DNA from: Daphnia pulex | Taxonomy: Eukaryota > Arthropoda > Branchiopoda > Diplostraca > Daphniidae | Assembly (NCBI RefSeq): GCF_021134715.1 | Contig: NC_060023.1 | Span: 682,001-746,000 of the forward strand | Direction: 5' to 3' | Length of the DNA stretch: 64,000 nucleotides | Part shown: piece after piece, positions 24,121 to 37,267 of the stretch | Numbering within the stretch: the first letter of the stretch is position 1 | Layout of the letters: each line of letters starts with the position of its first letter | The notes under the pieces: generated by a model | The model's database searches: none | What the model was told of the DNA's origin: nothing | The model's input: the letters and a program-made list of their open reading frames with translations, nothing else | Program-made: the position numbers and the translations under genes

Positions 24121-25700
24121 AGTTTCTAAAACAAACGTCAAAAGAGTTTGGGTGGGATCTAATAGCCCTATATATAGATTGACTGATTTGAAAGGCTGAT
24201 GAAAAGTAATAAGTGACTGAGCAGAAGAGATCAGCAGCGTGGGTACCTGAATCAATTAAATTATACCGAGAAACGAAATTAGAATTCAATTGATTCCAGA
24301 AATAGTTTGATAAAAGAAATAAGGCTAATCTTATCTATTTAACAAATCATCTTGTATGAGGTTATCAGCGTGTGATCGAAATGAAATCAATTACAATTTT
24401 TTTAACGTTGAAAATTATTGATCGAATATGATGGAATTTACTGAAATCTATCACGAATTCCAGTCCTCTATTTTTCATGTGTAAACTCACTTGACTAAAG
24501 GCTACTTGCATCAGCAGGTTTTCGTCTAGACGACCTAAGCAAAGTTGAAACGCTTCTACATCGAATTTATAGACGGACCACAGAAGGAGGCAATTAGAAA
24601 CGGCCAAAATTGTAATCTAATAAGTCAACAAGGCACAACAAAGACCCGATCGACAGAAAAATGTTACGTGGGATCGATCGTGGTTCCAAGAAGAAAGATA
24701 AAAGGACCAGCTTCAAAGATGTGATTGACGAAGAGAACAAAAGTTTGATATTAAGTATACATAAACAAAGCTGTCATCAAAGTGTATGCCATCTCTTTGA
24801 CTTGAAGGTCGTCGTCATGGTGAGCATGTGAATAACAACAAAATCAACTAAATGTACTATCCGGACTACGTGCTCTACACAAATTCCTGACTTGATAGGA
24901 AATCATAAAACATTTCAAAAATCAAATGCAACCAATCAAATCTGAAGGCAGAGTGCTGGAATCGAGTTGATGAATAAAACGAACACGAAGAGAACAAGAA
25001 ATGCTAAATTAATGCAACTTGCTTACCCCACTTTCGGCTAAATGGCGGTGGATTGGAAACGTACATTGAAATTCGTCCGCGTCATTACAATCTTTTTAGA
25101 TGACATCCAGCAGCGCGATAGCCGAAACTGGACCAGAAACCACCAAATGGAAACTGGATTACATCCCTGCTGGAAACGAAAATAACAACAAACTACTTTA
25201 GGTATAGTCAAATCAATTTTATGCAAAATATTGACTCGATTAATAATTGACTTCAGTGGCCGAGTTTGAATATTACAGCAGACTCATGAGAAGGAAATCA
25301 GGAATATGCTGAATCCATTTTGATTGACTCACAACCTTGACATTTCCTACGTTGGTGGATTCAATCCGCAGTTTCTAAGGCGTTCGCCTTAATCTCACAT
25401 GCCGGGGACGATCGAACAATTGCATTGAATACGAATAATGCACACGATTTACATTAAACTTGGATTTACATGTGACACAACGGCCAGATTGAAAAGAGAA
25501 TTCAAAATATTTGCCTACAATTTCATATTCCACTCTTGGACAAAACAATACCGGATGAATTCAAGCGCATTTCTAGGCCTATCCATAACATTAACAGAAA
25601 ACAATCTATGAATTCTGAAATTGACAAAAGTCCTAGCGTCTCCACAACAAACATTTTGTTTCTAGTCGGTGAATTACTGCGCACTTTGAGAATTATGGTC
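24121..25700. other. Intergenic; upstream block of IR-e
   Basis: About 24640-25690 is the upstream block shared with IR-b and IR-c. The rest shows no coding exon. Confidence 0.45.
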
Positions 25701-25728
25701 GGATATTTAAAGGACCGTTGCTGGCAAG
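25701..25728 (+). promoter_or_regulatory. TATA-type core promoter of IR-e
   Basis: GGATATTTAAAGGACCGTTG lies about 75 bp before the ATG at 25778, the same block as before IR-b. Confidence 0.5.
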
Positions 25729-25777
25729 ATAGACACTAGGTACCAATCTGGCAGCTGGTCCGTTTTACGGAATCGTA

Positions 25778-27896
25778 ATGTCACTCTTACCTTTCTTAAT
25801 ATTTCCCATTTGGGTCTTCATTTCTATTCCCGGTTCCTCATCAATGCTGCCAAACACGCTTAACGGCCAACACATCCGCGTCATTTGGGTAAGAAAACAC
25901 TAACAATTTGGCATGACTTAATGAAGAAATTAAAATTCAATTGACCTGGCATTAAATGGATGCGGTACAGACACGTTGGAGTGGAAACCCTAAGGGGCTA
26001 GTTGGACCACTCAAAGGAGGAGTAATCATCGACTTCTTATCAAGACGTTTAAATTTCACGTAACCAACTAAAAGAAATTGACTTAGCTTCTGTTCGACAC
26101 ATAAAACATAACCGAACTTATTTCATTTTCCATACAGGTACGAAATGGTTCGAGTGACTGAAGGCAAAGGGGAGCCATCAGAAAAAGGACCAGGACTTTT
26201 TAACTATTTGTGGAATCAAGTTAAGTTCATTCCATTCTCTATTGAAAGAAATAATTCAACCGAATTAACTATAATGATAAGGAATAAGCTATAAACAAAA
26301 TTCTGACGCACACTAAGAATTATTTGATTTTCAAGAAATCCGATTTCCTGGTTCACGATACGATCCCGACATTTCAGTACAATTCAGTCGTTGATTTTAC
26401 AATGCCATGGATTTACGACTATTTCTCTTTCCTCATTCCCGTCCCTGATGAATCGGCCAACATCAACGCCGTCGTCAAACCATTTCAATGGCCGGTTTGA
26501 ACATTGAAATAACTTGACTTAAACCTTTCGTATTCACCAGCATCTACTTCTATTCGATCACCAGGTTTGGTTAGGGCTGGGGATATCGATCGTTTGCGTC
26601 ATCGCAGTTTTGAATTTAATGCAGCGCTACTTGGAATACCGATCGCTAATTGAATCACCTTCAAGACCAAACGGCAATCCACCGACTGAAAAAATAATCA
26701 CCAAAGGAGAAACCGGAAAACAATACCTTTACGTCTTCGGCAATTTGCTGTCACAAGGTTTGCAGAAGATAATCATATGACACATTTCGCCTGCTGTACC
26801 AAAATACATAGGATTGGCAAGTCTCAATTTTTTTATTTGTAAGGTGGGCCTTGTAGGTCGAAAAGATTACCCTATCAACTAGTCGCTGGCGTTTGGATCC
26901 TGGCCGCTTTCATCTTCGTCCAGGCCTACACGTCGACTCTCTTCACTTACGTGGTGACGCCAATCGAACAACCGCTAATCAAATCTGTTTTCGACATTAT
27001 CAACAATGGCGATATCAATTTACTGGTCAGGGAATCGGGAACAATGTATCCTTTAATAGCGGCAAGTGAAAAAATGTCAATTCCCTAAAGAACAAAAGCT
27101 TTACTCGAATTTAACCTGCGACAGACCAACAATTACACGGGCATATTCGGGCATTTAAGGAAAAAAATCGACTCCTACCCGAACTCTAAATGCCCATCTT
27201 TTCGTAGCTGCGCTGAAGCTGTCAAATTAAAATATGGAAACGTCTACCTTGAGGTAAATATGTCAGCATATTTTTGCGTCAGATGCTTTTTGCGATTGTT
27301 CAGATTGCGATTTTAATCTTTCAAAATCGATTGATATAACTAGACAAGAAATTACCTAAAAGATGAGATCAGGAGTGATTATAAAACGACTGGAAAATGC
27401 CACCTTCAATTTGCAAAGGAAGAATTCATCACCTTTGTTTCATCGTTTGTTCTACAGAAAAACAGTCCCTACACGCACAGCATGACCCTAGGGTAAGCTG
27501 GTACAGCAGAATAAAGATAGAATTGCTTTTCAATAATTGCTGGAATTTTGTTTCATTCCTTCACAATGAAATAGAATATTGAATCTGCAAGAAATTGGCC
27601 TGGTCGACTTCTGGGACTCGTGGTTCCGCCCAATGCCTCCTCAATGTCCCGGAAGACCCAAAAAAGAAAAAAAATCAAACAAACTTTCGCCACTTTCCCT
27701 GAAAAATTTGACTGGCGCATTTATCGTTTTATTGGTTGGATTCAGCCTTTCCCTTTTGGCTTTTCTCGGCGAAAAAATTGTTTCCATACGTGAGCAGTTC
27801 CGCATTCGCAAAGATAAAAAGTTGCGACAAGACGCAAATAAATTTATTGAGGTGTCATCCCAAAAGATAGAAGAACCCACCATCATCATCGAATAA
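25778..27896 (+). CDS. Ionotropic receptor-like channel IR-e
   Basis: Nine exons: 25778-25888, 25971-26059, 26138-26219, 26336-26494, 26565-26757, 26844-27061, 27125-27253, 27344-27492, 27575-27896, giving an intact 483-residue protein. Signal peptide, first lobe, M1 (VWLGLGISIVCVIAVLNLMQ), pore, M3 (AGVWILAAFIFVQAYTSTLF), second lobe, M4 and a charged tail are all in place. Intron 6 has a GC donor (GCAAGT). Exon 8 begins TRNYLKD, where relatives have an AN(V/G)YLKD-type start. It is the closest match to IR-b in exons 1-6, and it shares its 3' flank with IR-c. That fits a block duplication with later conversion among members (inference). Confidence 0.86.
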
Positions 27897-29450
27897 GTTG
27901 AATTTAGGTTTGGCAAGAACTAAACTTAAACTGAATCACCCTATTATTAACACATTATTCCACCCAAAGCTTTCTATTCAGTATCGTACTTGACACTTTT
28001 GATTGCACATTTCACTTTTTTCGATGCCAAGGTGCGCGGGTAAAGGGAGCACGAAAAGGAAAAGAGTCCAGCAAAATGAAAATTTCTTAAATCGAAAGAA
28101 TTCAGAAGAACGGATTCAATAAAACGGAGCATCGGTCAATTAGTAGCTAGCAACTATTCAAAACTAAGATCTAGCACATAATTGCGCCTCGTTTAAAAAA
28201 GTAAAACCCCCAAAAAATGTTGTTGCCTGTCAGCCTATTTGTATGTCCCTGACCATTTGTGACCCATAAATGAGATCGTCCCCGCAAAAATGTATACAAC
28301 TCTCACACCATTCGTTTTTTTTTGTGAAGAACTCAACATCACGCACCTACAAAAGTGCGTTCATCTTCGGGAATGGAATTCAGGATGAACCGAATCAACA
28401 TGTAACTGGGCGGAAGAAACGAGTAGAAACATCGTCTCGTTTCGACGATGTGGAGGGAAAATGAAAATTTGATTTGCGAAGCTATTGCGTCATCACTACA
28501 TGAATTACTAACCGAAAATTAAATCGACACGCGACACCTACACGCACACTCTGCAGTCTGCCCATCGCGTGCAACACTGACGAAACGGTCGCTAATTCAG
28601 TCGATTGAAACCAATTCACGGGCACTTCACAATCGAGAAATCGATCGAGTTTCAGTTTAACTTGGGCACAACGAATATTCGGTAGCGTATAAAATCGTGA
28701 TTCACGAATAATGGTCTAACACTTTGGAACATGCGAGGGAACATGGAGAAAGAGACTTCCTACCTCATTTGTAGACGGAAATCAGGAGCTGGACGTGTCC
28801 GACAGGACGAGATGACCTTCTCGACTATCGACAGACCAAATCCAAAAGGCTTTCTTTTGGATCGGTGGTCACTCGGCTGGGTTATAAACGCCACAGAATA
28901 AATCGGGATGAATTTTTTGTTTCCATTCAAGCACATTCAAGCACATTCGTTATGTAACGTGCTGTGTGTCAATGCTCCATCTGTGCAACAAAGTGAATCA
29001 GAATTGAATATTTTTAATTAATATAGCAAGAGGATTTAGCCGCATCAATTTTGAACTCAAATTAGTCGTCCATCGCTTTGGAGAGGGAAAAGTTCCAGTC
29101 TCATTTCAATTAATACGATGGTAAGATATTCATTCATCACGCGATGGGTAGAGCATCATGAATCGCCGATTGGGTAGAAGAATAACTAATTGATTTGCTC
29201 ATACAATTGCTATGGCAACTAACATTGAGTTTGAGCTGATTTTCGATTACATCCCAAGTTTCGCTTAATACTGGCTTCGCATTAATCTAACATCAAGAGT
29301 CTCCCGGCTGCGGATTCGAACAACTTTAGAGAATACGAATATTGCACGGATCCGTAACGTTTCAAAAACTATCCACGAATTGATTGACGGTGCTGGTCTC
29401 CAAAACAAAGTTTCACGTCAGTGAATTACTGAATTGTTAAGTTAGTTAGG
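27897..29450. repeat. Duplicated flank B (copy 2), then intergenic
   Basis: The first 360 bases match 16084-16440 after IR-c. The stretch around 28450-28830 resembles flank A more loosely (the CTTCTCGACTATCGAC segment). No coding exon is seen. Confidence 0.5.
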
Positions 29451-29453
29451 CTC

Positions 29454-29482
29454 GGATATTTAAGGCATCGTTGCTGGCCACC
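29454..29482 (+). promoter_or_regulatory. TATA-type core promoter of IR-f
   Basis: GGATATTTAAGGCATCGTTG lies about 75 bp before the ATG at 29531, a variant of the block shared by the array. Confidence 0.45.
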
Positions 29483-29530
29483 AAGACATTAGATACTTAT
29501 CTGGCAGCCCATTCAAACAACTGAATCAAA

Positions 29531-31483
29531 ATGTCGCTCTTACCTTCCATCATATTTTCAGCTGCGATCACCATATTTATTGGCGGCATCTCATCGACGT
29601 CCAATCTTCGGCTCGGCGGCCAACACCTCCGCGCCATCTGGGTAATAAATCAACGTCAATTCAAACATTAATCATTGCGATTTAGATCAATTAACTTGAC
29701 ATAAAACAATCGATTGAAGACACGTTGGAGTGGAAACCCCAAAGGATTGCTGGGACCTCTCAAAGGTGGGGTACTCCTCGACTACCTGACGGCCCGTTTA
29801 AATTTCACGTAACTAAACAAAACCAAATCCAATTGACTGGCTTCTTAAACACATTAACTAACCACGTATACCTAATTTCATTCTACCTCCAGTTACGAAA
29901 TGGTTCGAGTGACAGAAAACCGACAGGAAGCAACGGAAAAAGAACGCGGACTTTTCAGCTATTTGTTGGATCAAGTTGAATTTGTTCCATTTCCTACTGA
30001 TATCCAATTAAAAATGATCCGATCTTTAACAGCAATGCGATTTGCTGGTCCACGATACGGTGCCCACATTGCAGACCAGCAAGATCGTTGATCTCACATT
30101 GCCATGGGCTTACGACTTTTTCGCTTTCCTCATTCCCGTCCCTGATGAATCGGCCAACATCAACGCCGTCGTCAAACCTTTCCAATGGCCGGTTGGAAAA
30201 TTGAAATAACTCCCAATAATAATTCACATTCAACAGCATCGATTATTCGACAGGTCTGGCTGGGACTAGGAGTATCGATCGTTTGCGTCATCACAGTTTT
30301 GAATGTGATCCAGCGCTACTTGGAATATCATTCCGCACTCGAAACTACATTCAGTTCAAACGACAATCCACCGGCTGAAAAAATAATCACCAAAGTCGGA
30401 ACCGGAAAAGAATATCTCTACGTTTTCGGCAATTTGCTATCGCAAGGTTATAACAATTATAAGGAAATAAAATTGCATAATTGGCCAGCTGTACGCCACA
30501 GAGCATTAATAAGTCACAACTTTTCCATGATTGATTAGGTGGATCTTGTAAATCGAAACGACTACCTTACCGACTGGTGGCTGGCGTTTGGACCCTGGCC
30601 GCTTTCATCTTCGTCCAGGCCTACACGTCGACCCTCTTCACTTACGTCGTAAAGCCAATCAATCACCCGCTAATCAATTCAGTCTACGACATTATCAATA
30701 GTGGCGATATCAATTTACTCGCCAGAGAAGATGGATTCGTAACTATTTTGTTTTCGGCAAGTAAAAAAAAAATGTCGATGAACTTTGACAACAACTTATT
30801 TACATTGTGTGCGACAGACCAACAACAACACCCTTTTCGCAACATTACGACGAAAACTGGATTCCACCCCGAATTCTCGATGCGTCATGCCGTTTGAATG
30901 CCTTCGAAATATCAAACCAGAACATAGAAATGTCTACATTGAGGTAGGATGTTTGCTGTTTTTTCTACAAGAATTCCAGACAAGTTACTAATTGTAAAAT
31001 TGACTAATGTGAACTAGCCAAATGTTTACCTGAAAGACGCGATTAGAAATGATTTTAAAAAGACTGGAAAGTGCAACTTGCAAATGGCAAAAGAAAGATT
31101 CATTGGAATCATGTCATCGTTCGCCCTTCCGAAAACCAGTCCCCACACCAAAATTATAACCCAAGGGTAAGCAAGTAGAGGTCAGGGTCATTCCCGGTCA
31201 TTCCCCTTTTGTCTAAATTTTGTTTCACGTGTGTTAATAAATAAAAAGGATATTGGAACTGCAACAAACTGGGCTGATCGACTACTGGGATACCTGGTTC
31301 CGACCCATGCCTCCTCAATGCAACGGAAAGCCGCCGATGGAAAGCAAGAAAAAGAAACAATTACCACTTTCCCTGAAGAATTTGACCGGAGCATTTGTCG
31401 TTTTACTGGTCGGACTGAGCCTTTCTTTCCTGGCTTTTCTTTGCGAGAAAATCATTTCTCTGCATCGTGGTCGTCGCGGTTAA
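29531..31483 (+). CDS. Ionotropic receptor-like channel IR-f
   Basis: Nine exons: 29531-29641, 29720-29808, 29893-29974, 30033-30191, 30254-30446, 30539-30756, 30818-30943, 31018-31166, 31249-31483, giving 453 residues. The signal peptide is MSLLPSIIFSAAITIFIGGI. It has the same lobe and M1-M4 order as its neighbours but a shorter cytoplasmic tail that ends soon after M4 (SLHRGRRG). Exon 7 is one codon shorter (126 nt). M3 is AYTSTLFTYVVKP. Intron 6 has a GC donor (GCAAGT). It groups with IR-a in exon 9 (LELQQTGLxDYWD), so the two outer genes look older than the four between them (inference). Confidence 0.85.
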
Positions 31484-33665
31484 TTATGTCCATTTCCCCG
31501 CTTTGTACAGTTGAATTTCCAATCACATATCAGACAACACGATAGTCAAATATTCATCAATCACGCGACGGTGTGGGGCAGTCGACAAGAGCGGACCACG
31601 AATCCACGATGCAAGTCTAATCGAATCGCCGATAGAAAATTAACAAATTGCTTTCCCCCTATAATTTTGTGCTTTAGTAATTAACATTTGATTTCAAGCT
31701 TATCGTCAATTGAAACCGAATTCCTAATAAATACAATAGGTTCGCATTCACATCGAGCGCTATAATAACTTAATTGTGTTGGTATCTTCCCAAATTACCT
31801 TGCATCTGCGCCAGCAGTCCTGGCATGCCAACAGCCTGGCTCGTCTACACCTACGGTCCAACAGTCGATATGCCCCTGCCAATGCCAGATGTCTAAGAGA
31901 AATAAACAAAGAATTAATGTACAGCCGAAATTGAATACAGAACGGAATATCTAAGGCAACAGGATAGACTCTTCCTTCTTATAATGTGTGCGTTTATTAG
32001 GTAAGGAATGTAATTACGTTTATCCGCTCGGTCATATGCATATTTTGGGAACGGCTTTGAACGGCCTTGAAGCACCGACAGACGTGGGTCACAGAGTAGA
32101 TCGATCTTGAATGCCCTCCAGATTTCATTTACTTCAAATAAACTGTTATGTGGAATGATGAGGCGAATGGACATACACCTAGAAATTCGGGTCGGGAAAC
32201 AAAGATAGCACCGAAGGAACTTGTCAGTCTAGTATTAGCGATCACGTTCAGTCGGTTATCCATTGCACCTGCGATAAAAAGGAATGAATTAACTGGATAT
32301 ACTTCAACTACAAACCATATTAGGCTCAGTCTAAGATCTAAAGATAATTTAATCAAGAAGTTTCCTAACTTTCCTTCTTGTTGGTTACTTGGCATTGAAA
32401 AGCGGGGAATACCACAACACTAAACAAAAAAACAGAAAACAAAACAAAAAACAAAAAAAAGTCAGCAAAATAACCTGGCAGTAATTCGCTGGGCCTGGGG
32501 GGTCATGTTTTGTTAGAGGCGGGATTTTTCCTCGCAGTCACTTTACGATTTTACATAACCAGAAACGTGACTGTAACCTTGTGCTGCGCCGAAGTTTCGA
32601 CCAGCACACAAGAGAAAGATTGCAAATGCAATTTAAGAGGCGCACAACAATAAAAGTTGATGTCCAAAGGTGTCACGTTGAAACACGTTGAGGCCGAGGC
32701 CCATACAAAGAGGAACTCGGGGATCGGTTGGATGGCGTGAAAAGAATTTCCTTTAACTAAAAATCGAGAAAAAAATAATAAATAAAGTAGAAGAAAATTT
32801 ACTAGAAAAAGTTGAAATCCAGAATTTTTAGAATGTGTTATCATGGCTTGTGTCTAGACACTGACCTTCGACAAGAAGCTGTATGACTACTATATTTCTA
32901 CTTCTATCATTCTAGAATCTACACATATTTAGATTCATTGTTACGAGCCTTCGAGCGAAGGAGAAGTTTTCTTATTTTTCCTAACATCATGTTTCACGGT
33001 CAAATGGTCATCCAACTCTTCACCGAGTCGGACACTTGTTTGGTTGTTTTTTTTTTTGTTTTTTTTTTATTTTCTTTTGAACGCGGGTATTCTTTATGAT
33101 TTGGCAATCGTTGGGTCAGAGAAACGATACTATTTAATATCGTAAAAATTTCAGTTAAAGTTCATTCACGACGAAACCGACACTAAACAAATTGCGATAA
33201 CACGATTGATCAGGAATAGTTTCCACCTCAAATGGATTTGAAGCCAGAAAAGAAAAACAATTCTCTTTCATTTCTAAATCAATTAAAGGCGACCCTGCAA
33301 TATTTATAGGCATTCAATTTTATTCGAGTCTCTCGAATCAATTTCGTTTCTCGCATCTGGAATAAAAACAATTACTAAGCGAATCAAGATAATCGACACA
33401 TCATAACTAACTTATTCCTCGCATATTTCATCCGCCCAAAGAAATTCCAAACAACAGAAAAAAAAGTGACCGGACTTGAACTTTCTGTGGGCATATCATA
33501 TAACCAGCTCTTATTAGAACCAAAATCAAGGGGAGCAAGGTATGTTATTACTTTTCGAGAGGCAAATAACAATTTTTTACTTCAGGGGCTAGAAGGTTAA
33601 AACGGTAAGGGGAACCTGTTTTACCAACTGGAAATATGGACGAGAACGTAAGACACGCCCAATAG
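31484..33665. other. Long intergenic stretch
   Basis: 31500-31720 is the flank whose copy closes the remnant at 20345-20540. Around 31780-31895 a short plus-strand frame ends TYGPTVDMPLPMPDV; I do not recognise it and cannot support an exon. The rest is AT-rich with A- and T-runs near 32420-32460 and 33045-33070. Confidence 0.4.
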
Positions 33666-33672
33666 TGGAGGG

Positions 33673-33680
33673 TATATAAA
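33673..33680 (+). promoter_or_regulatory. TATA box of long C1q protein A
   Basis: TATATAAA lies about 52 bp before the ATG at 33732, and the spacing fits a start site just before the first exon. Confidence 0.6.
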
Positions 33681-33731
33681 GGTAGAGCCTCTCCTCGCTA
33701 GTAGTTATTGCAGTTTCATATTTAGCAAACG

Positions 33732-36700
33732 ATGACAAAAATACCGGTAAGATTTCATTACACATACTATTAAGAAAAGATTGAACTTAACAATTGAATT
33801 TAAGTCTGCCTACCATCGTTTATGATTTAATCATGATTTGACAATAAAGATGATTGTTGTTTTTCTTTTCTTTTTTCGTCAATACATATTTTAGTTGATT
33901 GCTGTTTTTTCGGTTTGGCTCTTTGTTGTTTATGGCCAAATACCCTTCAATAACTTTGACCCTTATCACCCCTATTACATTCCCTACACTTCAACGTTTA
34001 CCAATCAACCCATTAAACACGTTAATGATGAAACGGCAGCTCAGTCTAGCGGAACTATTGAATTCAAAAATAATCCGAGCATTAGGGACCTTTACTATCG
34101 GGGTGGCATTTTTTTAAGAATAAAACAACTTGAAGAAACGACTGCTAGTTTAACAAGGCAACTGAAAGGTAAGAGGAAATCATTTTAGCAAACCCGTCAC
34201 ACTGAAATATTATTAAATAATGAAAATAATCCTAATCGTTAAATATTTAATAGAATAGAGATGTTTCTAACTTTCAATCGACTTTTACAGACACAAATGA
34301 CAATTTATTAATTGATTTAATTTTAACAGCGATGCAAACTGCTTTAGACACTAAGGCCGACATAACAGCGTTGGCCTTAAAGGCCGACAAAACAGCGTTG
34401 GCCTTAAAGGCCGACAAAACTGCGCTGGACGAAAAGGCCGACAAAACAGCCCTGGACGATAAGGCCGACAAAACAGCCCTGGACGATAAGGCCGACAAAA
34501 CAGCCCTGGACGATAAGGCCGACAAAACAGCCCTGGACGATAAGGCCGACAAAACAGCCCTGGACGCTAAGGCCGACAAAACAGCCCTGGACGATAAGGC
34601 CGACAAAACAGCCCTGGACGATAAGGCCGACAAAACAGCCCTGGACGATAAGGCCGACAAAACTGCGTTGGACGCTAAGGCCGACAAAACAGCCCTGGAC
34701 GATAAGGCCGACAAAACAGCCCTGGACGATAAGGCCGACAAAACAGCCCTGGACGATAAGGCCGACAAAACTGCGTTGGACGCTAAGGCCGACAAAACAG
34801 CCCTGGACGATAAGGCCGACAAAACAGCATTAGCCGCTAAGGCCGACATAACAGCGTTGGACGATAAGGCCGACAAAACAGCCCTGGACGCTAAGGCCGA
34901 CAAAACAGCCCTGGACGATAAGGCCGACAAAACAGCCCTGGACGATAAGGCCGACAAAACAGCCCTGGACGATAAGGCCGACAAAACAGCCCTGGACGAT
35001 AAGGCCGACAAAACAGCCCTGGACGATAAGGCCGACAAAACAGCCCTGGACGATAAGGCCGACAAAACAGCCCTGGACGATAAGGCCGACAAAACAGCCC
35101 TGGACGATAAGGCCGACAAAACTGCGTTGGACGCTAAGGCCGACAAAACAGCCCTGGACGATAAGGCCGACAAAACAGCCCTGGACGATAAGGCCGACAA
35201 AACAGCCCTGGACGATAAGGCCGACAAAACTGCGCTGGACGCTAAGGCCGACAAAACAGCCCTGGACGATAAGGCCGACAAAACGGCCCTGGACGATAAG
35301 GCCGACAAAACAGCCCTGGACGATAAGGCCGACAAAACTGCGTTGGACGCTAAGGCCGACAAAACAGCCCTGGACGATAAGGCCGACAAAACTGCGCTGG
35401 ACGCTAAGGCCGACAAAACAGCCCTGGACGATAAGGCCGACAAAACGGCCCTGGACGATAAGGCCGACAAAACAGCCCTGGACGATAAGGCCGACAAAAC
35501 TGCGTTGGACGCTAAGGCCGACAAAACAGCCCTGGACGATAAGGCCGACAAAACTGCGTTGGACGATAAGGCCGACAAAACAGCCCTGGACGATAAGGCC
35601 GACAAAACTGCGTTGGACGCTAAGGCCGACAAAACAGCCCTGGACGATAAGGCCGACAAAACAGCCCTGGACGATAAGGCCGACAAAACTGCGTTGGACG
35701 CTAAGGCCGACAAAACAGCCCTGGACGATAAGGCCGACAAAACTGCGCTGGACGATAAGGCCGACAAAACAGCCCTGGACGATAAGGCCGACAAAACAGC
35801 CCTGGACGATAAGGCCGACAAAACAGCCCTGGACGCTAAGGCCGACAAAACAGCCCTGGACGATAAGGCCGACAAAACTGCGTTGGACGCTAAGGCCGAC
35901 AAAACAGCCCTGGACGCTAAGGCCGACAAAACAGCCCTGGACGATAAGGCCGACAAAACTGCGTTGGACGCTAAGGCCGACAAAACAGCCCTGGACGATA
36001 AGGCCGACAAAACTGCGTTGGACGATAAGGCCGACAAAACAGCCCTGGACGATAAGGCCGACAAAACAGCCCTGGACGATAAGGCCGACAAAACTGCGTT
36101 GGACGCTAAGGCCGACAAAACAGCCCTGGACGATAAGGCCGACAAAACAGCCCTGGACGATAAGGCCGACAAAACAGCCCTGGACGATAAGGCCGACAAA
36201 ACTGCGCTGGACCCAATTAATACTGCTTTAAATAGTAAGGCAAAAAAAAACAGCTTCAAACTAAAAATATTTTAACAAATTTTCGAAAAATTTAAAGGAA
36301 AAATAATTCATTTTTACAATTTTGTTATAGAAATTACCACTCCCAGTTCTATTGGTAAAATCCCCACCTCATGTGGAGACCTCAAGACTATCGGATTCGT
36401 CAAAAGCGGAATCTTCTCCATCATGGACGGCAAACAAGTCAAAAACGTCTATTGCGATTTTACTAAAACAGCCGATTCAGGTACCGTAAAATATTTCGTT
36501 CAATATTTTTTACACATAGGCCTACTCGCCTACAGTATTCCACGCAGTATATAAAACATAACTTTTCTTTTTCTCTCGTTCGACCTCTTCATATGAAATA
36601 GAGTTGCAGAAAATGATCGGCACTGTCGACGTAAAATCTACAGCTATTTATTTCCACGCTAAAATGACGAATGTTTATTCGGCTGCCCTAACCACCATTC

Positions 36701-37053
36701 AATTTGATCCAATCAAACTCAATGTGGGAACTGCCCTTAACCCTGCCACTGGAATATTCGTCGCCCCTACACCAGGGAAATATTATTTCGCATTTTCGGG
36801 TATTAGTGATAGCGGCGTCAAAGCAAGAGTTCTGTTGCAGATGATGAAGACTGGAACAGCGGATTGGATCCTAGTAGGAGAAGGGTACGGTGACACCACC
36901 TTCAAGACTTTTTCCATGCATGCTACATTGGAACTTGTCAAAGGCGACCAAGTTAGGCTATACTTATCAGAAGGAAGAATTCACGATAATGTTTTACATA
37001 ATTATTTTAATTATGTCGGTTGGCTAGTGGAAGAGAACGAATTAACAGTTTGA
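33732..37053 (+). CDS. Secreted C1q protein A with a 69-unit nonapeptide stalk
   Basis: Five exons (33732-33746, 33895-34168, 34330-36234, 36331-36480, 36602-37053) give 931 residues. Exon 1 encodes only MTKIP; the signal peptide continues in exon 2 (LIAVFSVWLFVVYGQ), followed by a Pro/Tyr-rich segment and a short coiled coil. Exon 3 is 1905 nt of exact 27-bp units encoding ADKTALDDK and variants with A or E at position 8. Lysine codons of the first and last unit (34353 and 36189) are 68 x 27 bp apart, so there are 69 units with no indel. Exon 4 is the cysteine module (TSCGDLKTIGF to VYCDFTK). Exon 5 is the C1q domain (GIFVAPTPGKYYFAFSG). The exon 3 donor was set at GTAAGG (36235) because this alone keeps the phase into exon 4. 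It is probably a secreted trimeric fibre with C1q heads (inference). Confidence 0.88.
34353..36215 (+). repeat. 27-bp coding minisatellite, 69 units
   Basis: A tandem array of GACAAAACAGCCCTGGACGA-type units, all exactly 27 bp. Two main sequence versions alternate (CAGCCCTGGACGAT and CTGCGTTGGACGCT). Near-identity across units shows ongoing homogenisation by unequal exchange or conversion. Confidence 0.95.
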
Positions 37054-37267
37054 TTTTGTTTTGTACGGTCGTACCATGTAGCTGTTTTTTATCTACAGAC
37101 GATGAATACGAAAATATAACTTGTGTGAGGTGAACGAATAAATAAAAAGTAGGCATTTTACTTTTAAATGGATTTCTTCCGCGTTCTTTCTCGATAATGT
37201 TCTACAACAATATAGAAATCAAAATGCTCAAATGACGGTTAGCTATTCGACTACAGCCAACACCTGT

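Noticed and set aside
25375-25420. tRNA-like B box (minus strand) in the blocks upstream of IR genes
   Set aside because: A GTTCGATCC-like string recurs, but no A box or cloverleaf could be fitted.
34274-36259. 661-codon minus-strand frame over the repeat of C1q gene A
   Set aside because: It is the complement of the 27-bp coding repeat; the plus frame has signal peptide, splice sites and C1q domain, while the minus frame has none.
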